In this document: positions 1 through 8,698 of the stretch, one piece after another | Layout of the letters: each line of letters opens with the position of its first letter | Numbering within the stretch: the stretch's first letter is position 1 | Assembly (NCBI RefSeq): GCF_004121075.1 | Contig: NZ_RHLN01000001.1 | Location: 273,002-337,001, forward strand | Reading direction: 5' to 3' | Source: Lutibacter sp. HS1-25 | GTDB lineage: Bacteria > Bacteroidota > Bacteroidia > Flavobacteriales > Flavobacteriaceae | Length of the DNA: 64,000 nt | Notes under the pieces: generated by a model | Seen by the model: only the letters and a program-made list of their open reading frames with translations | Database searches by the model: none | Told to the model about the DNA's origin: nothing | Translations under genes and position numbers: made by a program

Positions 1-944
1 TTAAATCCGTCTATCTTACCTAGTAATTCCAACATCATATCTCTACGTTTGTGGAATTCATCTACCATATATTGAATTTTAGAAATAGGTGCATCTAAAG
101 CTGTAATTGTAGCTCTTTGAGCAATACAGTTTGTACCAGATGTTATTTGACCTTGTAATTTATTACAAGCTTTTGCAATCCATTCAGGAGCACCAATATA
201 ACCAATTCTCCAACCTGTCATAGCATATGCTTTTGCCAAACCGTTTACAGTAATTGTTCTGTCGTACATGCTTTCTATAGCTGCAAAACTAAATATTTTT
301 TCACCATAACAAATATGCTCATAAATTTCATCAGAAAGAATGTAGATATTTGGGTATTTTTCTAAAACTTTAGCCAAAGCTCTGTATTCAGCTTCGCTAT
401 AAATAACACCACTTGGATTGTTTGGTGAGTTAAAGAAAATCATTTTTGTTTTAGGTGTAATGGCCGCTTCTAATTGCTCAGGTGTAATTTTAAAATCTGT
501 ATCAATTGAAGATGGAATTTCAATAGGTGTAGCTTCACCTAATACTGAAATAGCCGCGTAACTTACCCAATATGGAGCTGGTAATAAAACTTCGTCTCCA
601 GGGTTTAATAAAACCATTGCCACGTTTGCAATAGATTGTTTTGCACCTGTTGAAACAACAACTTGGCTAGGTTTGTAATCTAAACCGTTATCACGTTTAA
701 ATTTTCTACAAACAGCTTCTTTTACGTCCAAGAAACCATCTACAGGACTGTATGAGTTGTAATTGTCGTTAATGGCTTGTATTGCAGCCTCTTTAATAAA
801 GTCAGGTGTGTTAAAATCTGGTTCACCTAAACTTAAACTAATAATGTCTATACCTTGCGCTTTTAATTCTCTTGCTTTAGCAGCCATAGCTAAAGTTGCA
901 GATTCTGGCAAATTATTAATCCTGTTTGATAGTTGATTTTTCAT
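1..944 (-). CDS. Aspartate/aromatic aminotransferase, class I/II, 3' end cut by window
   Basis: PLP-dependent aminotransferase of fold type I, probably aspartate:2-oxoglutarate aminotransferase in the cytoplasm. The first 314 residues are visible and the reading frame stays open to base 1, so about 80 C-terminal residues lie outside. It opens MKNQLSNRINNL and carries the family marks SLGEPDF, NNPSG and the PLP-lysine region LAKAYAMTGWR with K238 as the likely Schiff-base lysine. The ATG at 942-944 fits the usual N-terminus. It lies 10 bases downstream of the desaturase gene on the same strand, so the two are probably cotranscribed. The exact amino-acid preference cannot be told from the sequence. 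Confidence 0.92.
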   Translation of the reverse strand, partial: MKNQLSNRINNLPESATLAMAAKARELKAQGIDIISLSLGEPDFNTPDFIKEAAIQAINDNYNSYSPVDGFLDVKEAVCRKFKRDNGLDYKPSQVVVSTGAKQSIANVAMVLLNPGDEVLLPAPYWVSYAAISVLGEATPIEIPSSIDTDFKITPEQLEAAITPKTKMIFFNSPNNPSGVIYSEAEYRALAKVLEKYPNIYILSDEIYEHICYGEKIFSFAAIESMYDRTITVNGLAKAYAMTGWRIGYIGAPEWIAKACNKLQGQITSGTNCIAQRATITALDAPISKIQYMVDEFHKRRDMMLELLGKIDGF

Positions 945-954
945 GAATAATTAA

Positions 955-2052
955 TTAGATATGTGCTGGCTTATAACCAAGCGTTTTTAATTGGTTAAAA
1001 TGTTCAATAATTGCTTTTGTCATTGTCTTATATTCGTTGTAAGGCAATTCAAATTCTTTGGCAGTTTCTTTCACTATTTTTGCTATTTTTCCATAGTGAA
1101 TATGAGAAATATGAGGAAAAATATGATGCTCAACCTGGTGATTTAAACCACCTGTATAATACGAAACAAATTTATTTGTAGGTGCAAAATTAGATGTTGT
1201 ATACAATTGATGTATGGCCCAAGTATGCTCTAAATTTCCTTCTTTATCAGGCAAAGGCATAGCTGTTTTTGGTACTACGTGTGCTAGTTGAAAAACGACA
1301 CTTAAAATCATACCAGCTGTATAATGCATCACAAAAAAGCCAATCAATACTTTCCACCAGGCAATGTCTAAAACCAAAATTGGCAAAACAATCCAAAGTA
1401 AATAATAAGCAATTTTAGTAATTACTAAAGTTGTCCATTGTGTTGCTGGATTTGGAAATTCGCCATATGATAATTTGCGTTTTAAGTACCTATATGATTG
1501 TTTAAAATCGGTAGTTATTGCCCAGTTTATGGTTAACAATCCATATAAAAATATAGAATAGTATTTTTGAAAGTGGTGAATTGGTAACCATTTTGAATGT
1601 TTTGAAAAACGGATAATTCTACCTGCATCAATATCTTCATCATAACCTTGTATATTGGTAAAAGTATGGTGTAAAACATTGTGCTGAACTTTCCAGTTAT
1701 ATACGTTTCCTGCTAAAATATAAATACTGCTTCCCATTAATTTATTTACCCATTTTTTGCTCGAAAAAGAATCATGATTGCTGTCGTGCATCACATTCAT
1801 TCCAACGCCAGCCATACCAACTCCGCTTATTACCGCCAATAAAAGTAACATCCATTGTGACATTGAAACGGTTAAAATTAAAATTACAGGAATTAAGAAA
1901 ATGCTAAACATAATAATGGCCTTACTGTATAATTTCCAATTACCAGTTCGCTTGATCTTATTTTCTTTAAAATAAGTATTTACTCTTTTGTTTAGAGTTC
2001 TAAAAAATTTCGCTTTATCGGTTTTCGAAAAGCTTATTGTGTTGTTTGTCAT
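955..2052 (-). CDS. Front-end type fatty acid (acyl-CoA/acyl-lipid) desaturase
   Basis: Integral-membrane di-iron desaturase of 365 residues that inserts a double bond into a fatty acyl chain. The three histidine boxes are visible: HDSNH (89-93), HNVLHH (124-129) and NHQVEHH (304-310). The third box has Q in place of the first H (Q306-x2-H309-H310), which is typical of delta-5/delta-6 front-end desaturases. No cytochrome b5 domain is fused, so a separate electron donor is needed. Hydrophobic segments lie at about 45-62, 67-86 and 210-255. The gene is just upstream of the aminotransferase in the same direction. Substrate and regiospecificity cannot be read from the sequence. Confidence 0.9.
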   Translation of the reverse strand: MTNNTISFSKTDKAKFFRTLNKRVNTYFKENKIKRTGNWKLYSKAIIMFSIFLIPVILILTVSMSQWMLLLLAVISGVGMAGVGMNVMHDSNHDSFSSKKWVNKLMGSSIYILAGNVYNWKVQHNVLHHTFTNIQGYDEDIDAGRIIRFSKHSKWLPIHHFQKYYSIFLYGLLTINWAITTDFKQSYRYLKRKLSYGEFPNPATQWTTLVITKIAYYLLWIVLPILVLDIAWWKVLIGFFVMHYTAGMILSVVFQLAHVVPKTAMPLPDKEGNLEHTWAIHQLYTTSNFAPTNKFVSYYTGGLNHQVEHHIFPHISHIHYGKIAKIVKETAKEFELPYNEYKTMTKAIIEHFNQLKTLGYKPAHI

Positions 2053-2149
2053 ACTGAAAATGATCTATTTAAATAAATCACAGGTCAAAATTAAGTCAAT
2101 TTTATGATGTGGCGATATATTTAAGATAAATATAACATTTTTTAAAAAG

Positions 2150-2181
2150 TTGTTAATTTAATTTTTTAAAGATTATTTTTG
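2150..2181 (+). promoter_or_regulatory. Bacteroidota-type promoter of rsmG
   Basis: A TTG at 2150-2152 is followed after 21 bases by TATTTTTG (2174-2181), matching the Bacteroidota primary sigma consensus TTG/TAnnTTTG. The start of transcription would fall near 2186, giving a leader of about 15 bases before the rsmG ATG. Inferred by pattern only. Confidence 0.7.
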
Positions 2182-2200
2182 CGCTTAGAAGTTTAAAACT

Positions 2201-2827
2201 ATGGATATTATCTTAAAACATTTTCCTGATTTAACGGAAATTCAAATTGAACAATTTTCAAAATTAGGTGAATTATATGCCTTTTGGAATGCGCAAATAA
2301 ATGTAATTTCTAGAAAAGATATTGACGATTTATATACGCGTCATGTGCTTCATTCTTTAGGAATTGCAAAAGTTCAGCAGTTTAAACCGGGATCAAAAGT
2401 TTTGGATATTGGAACAGGTGGAGGTTTTCCTGGAATTCCGTTGGCAATATTATTTCCTGAAACGCATTTTTATTTGGTTGATTCTATTGGAAAAAAAATA
2501 AAAGTGGTTAATGAAGTTGTTACGGCGCTTGAGCTTAAAAATGTTAAAGCTGAAGTTAAGCGTGCTGAAATTGTAAAAGAAGAATTTGATTTTATTGTGA
2601 GTCGTGCAGTTACTAAAATGGAAGATTTTGTAAAATGGACCAGAGGTAAAATTGCTAAAAAGCAACAACACGATTTAAAAAATGGTATTTTGTATTTAAA
2701 AGGAGGGGATTTGACTGAAGAATTGGCAAGTTTTCCTAATGCAACTTTATATAATTTAACTGATTATTTTAAAGATGCGTTTTTTGAAACCAAAAAAGTA
2801 GTGCATATTCCTTTAAAAAAAAGATAA
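2201..2827 (+). CDS. rsmG: 16S rRNA (guanine527-N7)-methyltransferase RsmG
   Basis: SAM-dependent methyltransferase that makes m7G527 in 16S rRNA. The 208 residues match the family length. The N-terminal helices carry the conserved ISRKD and RHVLHSL segments (36-53). The SAM-binding glycine loop DIGTGGGFPG lies at 69-78, and the conserved IVSRAVTKM segment follows in the second half. The ATG sits about 15 bases after a predicted transcription start. The gene stands alone and is divergent from the desaturase. In other bacteria loss of this enzyme gives low-level streptomycin resistance. Confidence 0.96.
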   Translation: MDIILKHFPDLTEIQIEQFSKLGELYAFWNAQINVISRKDIDDLYTRHVLHSLGIAKVQQFKPGSKVLDIGTGGGFPGIPLAILFPETHFYLVDSIGKKIKVVNEVVTALELKNVKAEVKRAEIVKEEFDFIVSRAVTKMEDFVKWTRGKIAKKQQHDLKNGILYLKGGDLTEELASFPNATLYNLTDYFKDAFFETKKVVHIPLKKR

Positions 2828-2890
2828 TATAGCATATTTTTAATCTAATATAAAAAGGTAAATTAGTCTTTTAATTTAAAACATATTATT

Positions 2891-3070
2891 ATGAGTGACG
2901 TAAAAGAATGTTTGGTGTGTAAAAAATCATCAGCAGAAATCCCAGTAACAAAATTTTATTACCAAGAAAGTGAATTTTATATTTGTCCGCTTCATATGCC
3001 AACTATTATCCATAAACCACAAGAGTTGGTTGGATTAATTGATGGTGCTGATAAATTTGAAGGAGCTTAA
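2891..3070 (+). CDS. Small CxxC...CxxH zinc-type protein, 59 aa, function unknown
   Basis: Short open frame of 59 residues starting MSDVKECLVCKKS. It has two metal-ligand pairs, C7-x2-C10 and C32-x2-H35, spaced as in a small treble-clef or zinc-ribbon knuckle, and ends DKFEGA. It lies 63 bases after rsmG and is followed by a strong terminator 20 bases later, as expected for the last gene of a transcript. Coding nature is inferred from the motif, clean start and stop and terminator placement. No function is assigned. Confidence 0.75.
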   Translation: MSDVKECLVCKKSSAEIPVTKFYYQESEFYICPLHMPTIIHKPQELVGLIDGADKFEGA

Positions 3071-3090
3071 TATTAAAATCTACAGCATAA

Positions 3091-3114
3091 AAAAAGCGCC
3101 TTTTGGCGCTTTTT
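3091..3114. terminator. Bidirectional rho-independent terminator
   Basis: Perfect hairpin with arms AAAAAGCGCC and GGCGCTTTTT around a TTTT loop, lying between two converging genes. The A and T runs on both sides let it work in both directions, closing the rsmG/small-protein transcript and the pruA transcript. Confidence 0.9.
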
Positions 3115-3128
3115 TTATAAAAATAACA

Positions 3129-4850
3129 TTAGTGTTTTTTAAATTTACTTTGTAAATCTTTACCAAATTCTTTTAATTTTTCTACGGCATTTTCAACTTC
3201 TTTTTCAACAGTTTCTAAAGTACTTTCTTGTAAAAACGGATATCTATAATCGGTTGGAGTTACAAAAGTTTCTTTAATGGTACGGTTGCTTACCCAACGC
3301 AATAAATTCCAAACAGATCCTGCTTTGTCATTTGTTCCAGATCCTCTGGCACCTCCAAAAGGTTGTTGTCCAACAACAGCTCCTGTTGGTTTGTCGTTAA
3401 TGTAAAAGTTTCCAGCTGCATTTTCTAATTTGTTAGTTGCAATGTCTATTACATAGCGATCTCCACTAAAAATGGCACCTGTTAGTGCAAATTCGCTGGT
3501 ATTGTCTACAACGTCTAGTATTTCTTCCCATTTTTCATCTTCATAAACATAAATGGTGATAATAGGACCAAACAATTCTGTACACATAGTTTTGTAATGT
3601 GGGTTTGTAGTTACAATAATTGTTGGCTCTATAAAATAACCAATGCTATCATCGTAATTTCCACCTGCAATAATTTCAGCATCGGCATCAGTTTTTGCTT
3701 CTTCAATATAACTTGATAATTTTTTGAAAGCTCTATTGTCAATTACAGCATTTATAAAATTTGTAGGATCTTCAGGTGTTCCCATTTTAAATGAAGCCAT
3801 ATCTTTTAAAACGGAAGTCTTAATAGCAGGCCACAAACTTTTTGGTAAATAAGCACGTGAAGCAGCAGAACATTTTTGACCTTGATATTCAAAAGCGCCT
3901 CTTGAAATGGCTGTTGCAACTTCTTGTGGATTTGCCGATGAATGTGCCCAAATAAAATCTTTTCCTCCTGTTTCTCCAACAATTCTTGGATACGATTTGT
4001 ATTTACCTACATTTTTACCAATGGTTTCCCAAAAACTATTAAATACAGGTGTTGACCCTGTAAAGTGAACTCCAGAAAAATCTTTGCTATCTAGTAAAAC
4101 ATCAGTAATCATAGCCGAATTTCCAGTAACCATATTGATAACACCATCAGGCAAACCAGCAGCTTTAAACAATTCCATAATTACTTGTGCTGAGTATACT
4201 TGTGAACTGGCAGGTTTCCAAATTACCACATTACCCATTAAAGCGGGTGCTGAAGGTAAATTTCCGGCAATAGCAGTAAAGTTAAAAGGTGTAATGGCAT
4301 ATATAAATCCTTCAAGCGGACGATATTCCATACGGTTCCAAATACCTGGTGCAGATTGTGGTTGGTTGGTGTAAATCTCTGTCATAAATGCTACGTTGAA
4401 ACGTAAAAAATCAATCAATTCACAGGCCGAATCAATTTCGGCTTGGTAAACGTTTTTAGATTGTGCAATCATTGTTGCAGCATTCATTTTATAACGGAAA
4501 GGTCCCGATAATAAATCGGCAGCTTTTAAAAAAATTGCAGCTCGGTGTTCCCAGCTTGTTGCAGCCCATTTTACACGTGCTTCAGCAGCTTTTTTTATTG
4601 CCAATTCTATATGTTCTTTTTCGGCAGTATGGTATTGTCCAACACAATGTTGATGGTCGTGTGGCGGATGAATATCAACCGTATTTCCTGTTCTAAATTC
4701 TTTTCCACCTATATAAAAAGGAATGTCAACTTTTTGGTTGTACATTTTTTTATAAGTTTCTAATAAAGCGCTACGTTGTGGAGTGCCTGGAGCGTATGAA
4801 TTAATAGGTTCGTTTACTGCTTTTGGTACTTTGTAAAATCCTGAAGCCAT
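3129..4850 (-). CDS. pruA: L-glutamate gamma-semialdehyde dehydrogenase (1-pyrroline-5-carboxylate dehydrogenase)
   Basis: NAD-dependent aldehyde dehydrogenase of 573 residues that oxidises glutamate gamma-semialdehyde to glutamate, the second step of proline breakdown. Visible marks are TPFNFTAI with N190, the general base region VGETGGKDF (E293) and the nucleophile in GQKCSAASRAY (C327). GSGTNDKAG and WVSNRTIKE near the C-terminus fit the P5C dehydrogenase group rather than general ALDHs. A short lysine-rich tail extends the end. It is a stand-alone dehydrogenase, not the PutA fusion, and no proline dehydrogenase gene is in the window. It is read toward the shared terminator. Confidence 0.95.
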   Translation of the reverse strand: MASGFYKVPKAVNEPINSYAPGTPQRSALLETYKKMYNQKVDIPFYIGGKEFRTGNTVDIHPPHDHQHCVGQYHTAEKEHIELAIKKAAEARVKWAATSWEHRAAIFLKAADLLSGPFRYKMNAATMIAQSKNVYQAEIDSACELIDFLRFNVAFMTEIYTNQPQSAPGIWNRMEYRPLEGFIYAITPFNFTAIAGNLPSAPALMGNVVIWKPASSQVYSAQVIMELFKAAGLPDGVINMVTGNSAMITDVLLDSKDFSGVHFTGSTPVFNSFWETIGKNVGKYKSYPRIVGETGGKDFIWAHSSANPQEVATAISRGAFEYQGQKCSAASRAYLPKSLWPAIKTSVLKDMASFKMGTPEDPTNFINAVIDNRAFKKLSSYIEEAKTDADAEIIAGGNYDDSIGYFIEPTIIVTTNPHYKTMCTELFGPIITIYVYEDEKWEEILDVVDNTSEFALTGAIFSGDRYVIDIATNKLENAAGNFYINDKPTGAVVGQQPFGGARGSGTNDKAGSVWNLLRWVSNRTIKETFVTPTDYRYPFLQESTLETVEKEVENAVEKLKEFGKDLQSKFKKH

Positions 4851-4890
4851 AGTGTTTATTTTTTAAGGTTTTTAATATAAATTTGTAATG

Positions 4891-4898
4891 CAAAATTA
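4891..4898 (-). promoter_or_regulatory. Possible -7 element for pruA
   Basis: On the minus strand this reads TAATTTTG, matching TAnnTTTG, about 40 bases before the pruA start. The nearest TTG is 26 bases further upstream, longer than the preferred spacing, so support is weak. Confidence 0.35.
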
Positions 4899-4957
4899 CA
4901 AAAAGCGTTTTATTTTTTTAGCTTCAAACTAATACTCAATAAACCAATTTCGATAAC

Positions 4958-5716
4958 ATGTGTACCGTTACTTTCCTTCCATTACCTAATAACAACTTTA
5001 TTTTGACTTCTAATAGAGATGAACAAAAAGAACGTGAGACAATTCAACCTAAAAAATATGTTGAAGATGGTGTTGAAATGATTTTTCCGAAGGATAAAAT
5101 TGCAGGTGGAACTTGGATTGGAACTAGTTCGAAAAACAGATTGGTTTGTTTGTTAAATGGTGCTTTTAAAAAACATGTTAAAAAAGAGAATTATTTAAAA
5201 AGTAGGGGAGTGCTTGTTAAAGAAATAATGAAAACTGAAAACCTGCTAAAACATGTTGAAAAATTAGATTTAAACAAGGTTGAACCTTTTACAATGGTAA
5301 TTGTAGATTGGAATGAGGGTTTAAACTTGTACCAATTGGTTTGGGATGAAAATGAAAAGCATTTTTCAAAGCTAAAAAATGAACCTAAAATTTGGTCTTC
5401 TTCAACTTTGTATTCAGATGAAATGAAGACAATTAGACAACAATGGTTTCAACAATGGCTTGCTGAAAATAAATTTTCTTCTGAAGGTATTTTAGCGTTT
5501 CATCATTCAGAAATAGGAGATAAAGAACAAGCTGTTTTTATGAAGCGATCTTATGTTGAAACAGTAAGTATTACTTCAGTAAAAAAAGAAAACAATACCA
5601 TTGAAATGTTGTATGAAGATATAGTGAATTTAAGTAAAGTAGCACTGGTTAATCAACTTGAAACAAACGAAATTGCAGCTACTATTACAAAACCTACAAC
5701 TGCCAAAAGCAGGTAA
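4958..5716 (+). CDS. NRDE (TANGO2-like) family protein
   Basis: Member of the NRDE/TANGO2 family, 252 residues, with the signature SNRDE at 18-22 and an N-terminal Met-Cys. In this family the cysteine is thought to become an Ntn-hydrolase-like nucleophile after Met removal, but the reaction is not established. The N-terminus MCTVTFLPL, the GGTWIGTS segment and an LLNGAF segment are all family features. The gene reads toward the DUF3667 gene and their 3' ends overlap by 64 bases, so its last 21 codons are antisense to that gene. No terminator separates them. Confidence 0.88.
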   Translation: MCTVTFLPLPNNNFILTSNRDEQKERETIQPKKYVEDGVEMIFPKDKIAGGTWIGTSSKNRLVCLLNGAFKKHVKKENYLKSRGVLVKEIMKTENLLKHVEKLDLNKVEPFTMVIVDWNEGLNLYQLVWDENEKHFSKLKNEPKIWSSSTLYSDEMKTIRQQWFQQWLAENKFSSEGILAFHHSEIGDKEQAVFMKRSYVETVSITSVKKENNTIEMLYEDIVNLSKVALVNQLETNEIAATITKPTTAKSR

Positions 5717-6804
5717 AAGTTAGTCATAATTATAAATTTTACCATTGTTTTAATTCGGCTTTGTTTGTAAAAATTACGCAATGCTTTGTATAAATAAAAC
5801 AAAAATAGCAGGATAAATACCCAAGCGGTATTTTGCATATTAAAAGCAAAATCTAGTAAATAAAAAATCAATAGTATTAGAAAAAACACGGTTTGTGTAT
5901 TAAAAACAAAAACCAAATGTTCCATATATGTAAAGTTTTGTAGTATATATAGTAGCATTAAAAAAAATGTAAAAATTGGCAAAAACACAAATAGTGAAAT
6001 TGAGATATATGAAAAAACTTTGTTTATATATGCTTTGCCTCCGTCAGATTTAGATTTTTCCCAATTTTTTAATGCGTTTATTGTTTGTTGGTAATAAAAT
6101 TGATTCCAAAAAGTATTTTTGTAACCCAAACTATCCAATGCTTGTTTTGCTGTTAATGTTGGATTTTGGGTATGGTAATTTTGAAAATCATTTATTTTTC
6201 CAAAAAAGTTAACTTTTGTGGTGGTATCTGTTTTGATATTGTAAACATATTTATGGGTAGTATCTTTTTTTACAAGTTGAACAATGTTGTCAAAATTTGT
6301 AACAATATTTTCATTTATAGAATCTTTTGGATATTTATGCAATGCTTCTTTTTTTGCTTTTGCAATAATTGAATCTATAGGTTGTTGATTTGCTTGTGCA
6401 ATTGAATCCAATTTTTTTTCATTCATTATTTCACCTAAAAGAGAATTGTTTGAATCTATTTTGTTTGAAATTCCCAATACCAGAAAGAAAATAATAGACA
6501 CATTTAAATACAGTTGAAACGGATTTACAAACCGCGCCCTTTTGCCTTCAATATAATCTTTTGAAACTTTACCAGGTTTAGATAATAAGGGTATAAAAGT
6601 GGCCCAAAACCTTGAGTCGTAAGATAAAAATCCTGAAAAAAGATTGTTGATAAATATGCTAAAATATAATTTTTTGGAGCAATTTTTTTGACCGCAATAC
6701 GAACAAAATTTTTCATGACCACAAAATGGTTGTCCACAATTTAAACAGGCTTCATTTTCAATTTTTATTTTTTTATGCTTGAAAAGATGAAGACCGAATT
6801 TCAT
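5653..6804 (-). CDS. DUF3667 membrane protein with N-terminal zinc ribbon
   Basis: Membrane protein of 383 residues matching the DUF3667 family common in Bacteroidota. The N-terminus has a zinc-ribbon motif C20-x2-C23 and C34-x2-C37 with an extra C28. A conserved segment (DSRFWATFIPLLSKPGKVSKD) follows, then several hydrophobic helices (about 93-110, 265-290, 300-322 and 330-375). The middle is a soluble loop rich in Lys and Thr. The function is unknown. It is 2 bases downstream of apaG and likely cotranscribed with apaG and the plug gene. Its 3' end overlaps the NRDE gene. Confidence 0.85.
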   Translation of the reverse strand: MKFGLHLFKHKKIKIENEACLNCGQPFCGHEKFCSYCGQKNCSKKLYFSIFINNLFSGFLSYDSRFWATFIPLLSKPGKVSKDYIEGKRARFVNPFQLYLNVSIIFFLVLGISNKIDSNNSLLGEIMNEKKLDSIAQANQQPIDSIIAKAKKEALHKYPKDSINENIVTNFDNIVQLVKKDTTHKYVYNIKTDTTTKVNFFGKINDFQNYHTQNPTLTAKQALDSLGYKNTFWNQFYYQQTINALKNWEKSKSDGGKAYINKVFSYISISLFVFLPIFTFFLMLLYILQNFTYMEHLVFVFNTQTVFFLILLIFYLLDFAFNMQNTAWVFILLFLFYLYKALRNFYKQSRIKTMVKFIIMTNFYLLLAVVGFVIVAAISFVSS

Positions 6805-6806
6805 GG

Positions 6807-7193
6807 CTAATTGCTCATATTTGTAACCATCAATTGAAAAGTAGGAATATAAACTTTGAACGATTTTGTGGTTGCCAGGGTTACCATATTATAATGGCCG
6901 TTCATAGCACCAATTGGCGACGATAAAAAGCAGTTAGACTGGTAAGTGTACTTTTCAGAAGGATTTAAGATGGGTTTTTTGCCGATAACACCAGAACCTT
7001 CAACAATTTCGGTTTTATTTAGTGAATCGTATATTTTCCAGAAACGTTCTAGCAACTGAACAGTTTCATTGCTTTGATTTTCAATAGTAACTTGGTAACT
7101 AAAGGCATAATATAGCCTGTGATTTCGATAAGTAGTGCCTTCGAAATTAGAGGATACGGATATTTTAATTCCATTGGTTACTTGCTGTACCAT
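6807..7193 (-). CDS. apaG: ApaG domain protein
   Basis: Small cytosolic beta-sandwich protein, 128 residues, close to the family's usual length of about 125. Segments that identify it are VTIENQSNETVQLL, RFWKIYDSL, EGSGVIGKKPILNP and GAMNGHYNMV. ApaG was linked to cobalt and magnesium efflux by mutants in enterobacteria, but its biochemical role is not settled, so the symbol rests on family membership. It sits between the plug protein gene (54-base gap) and the DUF3667 gene (2-base gap) on the same strand. Confidence 0.92.
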   Translation of the reverse strand: MVQQVTNGIKISVSSNFEGTTYRNHRLYYAFSYQVTIENQSNETVQLLERFWKIYDSLNKTEIVEGSGVIGKKPILNPSEKYTYQSNCFLSSPIGAMNGHYNMVTLATTKSFKVYIPTFQLMVTNMSN

Positions 7194-7247
7194 AACAACT
7201 AAATTCTTTGTTCAATTTCAAAGATACTAAATTTTTGTAAATTAATT

Positions 7248-8528
7248 TTAGTTTGAAGAGATTTTAGATGCCAACATGCCAACTCCAACTGCCCTTGTGT
7301 ATCTTGCTCCAAACGGTTTGTAATACACAATAATGGTATAGTCGTTCTCAGTTTGGTAGTGAGAGCCATCAATATCGTGAAAACTGATATTGCCTTGTAA
7401 ATCTTTGGTGGCAAATTGATAATTGTAAAAACCTTGTTTCATTAAAATAGTCGCTTCATACAAATTGGTATCTTGGTTGTATTGCATTTTATTTAAATCG
7501 TTTAAAGCCCAATTGTTGTAGTTTCCGCTTACAAAAATTTCTTTACCTCTAAGATCTTCAAGACAGTCGAGAGAAAAGTGTACCCAGCTATAATCTGCTT
7601 CAACATTGTTGTATTCGCCGTTTAAAGTTCTAATAACAAAATTGCCGTTAATATCGGGGTTTAAAGTATACGGTTTTCCAATTTGTTCTTCATTTGTATA
7701 TAAATAAGTATGGTAAATATCAGAGCCAAGTTCAATTCTTCCAATGTCTTTGGTGCCAGATCTAAGGTCTTTTGTGTCAAATCCCCAAAATTCATTTCCA
7801 CCCCAATAAGTAGTTTCTTTGTCGTACAAATAAAGCAATTGATTGCCTCTAATAAATTGAGGTTTTAAACCACTTATTGCCGTTTGCCAATTGTTATTTT
7901 GAAGTAAAACGGGCATTATTTCTTCGCTAGGATTGTTAATGGTTAAACTATTGTTGTTAATGGTAAATTGAACAGTTTGTTGCTTGTCTATGTTTGCAAT
8001 ATCTCTACTTTGACGCATTGTAACTGCAACTGTTGTATTGGTTTCGTAAATAATAAAACGGCGTTTTAACACCACCTGACCGTTGTCATTTAAAATTGAA
8101 ACTGTGTAATTGCCTGAAATTTTAAATTTGGTATCTCTATTTGGAAGTGTTACCTGATAATTTGTGTAAGGCAAATAAGTGTTGAATGAATTTTGAAAAG
8201 TTCTTATTTTTTCTTCGGCAAAACCATTGATATATTCAATAGTTGATAAATTTGAAGGAGACCAATTTGCATTGCAATGTTCAATTTTATAATAAAAGTT
8301 GCTTTCATCAGCATTTAAATCATCAAAAATAAGAATCAATTCTTCACCTTGTCTTAAAATTGGTACATATGAATTGGTGGTATTTGCTTTAAAAATAACC
8401 GATTTAATGTTTTCGGCATCTTCAAAATTAGACTGCGAATAGCCAAATTGACTAACAAATAAAAAAAGTATGAGGGTAAATAAATATTTCAAAATAGTTA
8501 AAAATAAATAATTGTATGTGCTTTTCAA
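7248..8528 (-). CDS. Type IX secretion system plug protein (DUF5103)
   Basis: Secreted protein of 426 residues with an N-terminal signal peptide (hydrophobic 9-26, ending around YSQ). The N-terminal half has the conserved ENIKSV, LRQGEELILIFDDL and YKIEHCNANWSPS segments of DUF5103, now known as the plug that closes the SprA translocon of T9SS from the periplasmic side. The second half looks like an all-beta domain (SGNYNNWALND, YNYQFATKD). It probably serves the export of T9SS cargo such as the two sorting-domain proteins in this window. It is likely the first gene of a plug-apaG-DUF3667 unit. Confidence 0.85.
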   Translation of the reverse strand: MKSTYNYLFLTILKYLFTLILFLFVSQFGYSQSNFEDAENIKSVIFKANTTNSYVPILRQGEELILIFDDLNADESNFYYKIEHCNANWSPSNLSTIEYINGFAEEKIRTFQNSFNTYLPYTNYQVTLPNRDTKFKISGNYTVSILNDNGQVVLKRRFIIYETNTTVAVTMRQSRDIANIDKQQTVQFTINNNSLTINNPSEEIMPVLLQNNNWQTAISGLKPQFIRGNQLLYLYDKETTYWGGNEFWGFDTKDLRSGTKDIGRIELGSDIYHTYLYTNEEQIGKPYTLNPDINGNFVIRTLNGEYNNVEADYSWVHFSLDCLEDLRGKEIFVSGNYNNWALNDLNKMQYNQDTNLYEATILMKQGFYNYQFATKDLQGNISFHDIDGSHYQTENDYTIIVYYKPFGARYTRAVGVGMLASKISSN

Positions 8529-8654
8529 AAATTATACCAAAACAAAAATCGTATATTTTAGTAAGGATAGCTACTAAAGTAATCTAAAATTTATTGAATT
8601 ATTTCGTTTTAGTAAAAAAATGACAAAAACTATCAAACTAAATTTGAAATTTGT

Positions 8655-8662
8655 TATTTTTG
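8655..8662 (+). promoter_or_regulatory. Likely -7 element of the nqr operon promoter
   Basis: TATTTTTG matches TAnnTTTG and lies 36 bases before the nqrA ATG at 8699. It also sits inside the open frame upstream of that ATG, which argues against a start further upstream. No good TTG was found at the expected distance. Confidence 0.5.
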
Positions 8663-8698
8663 CTTCGTTTTTATGGACTAAAAAATAAACTAAAATAT

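Noticed and set aside
4084..4763. Several plus-strand frames inside pruA
   Set aside because: They are antisense shadows of a well-supported dehydrogenase gene.
8651..8698. N-terminal extension of nqrA from TTG at 8651
   Set aside because: The family starts at MSQDIQIKKG and the extension includes the -7 element.
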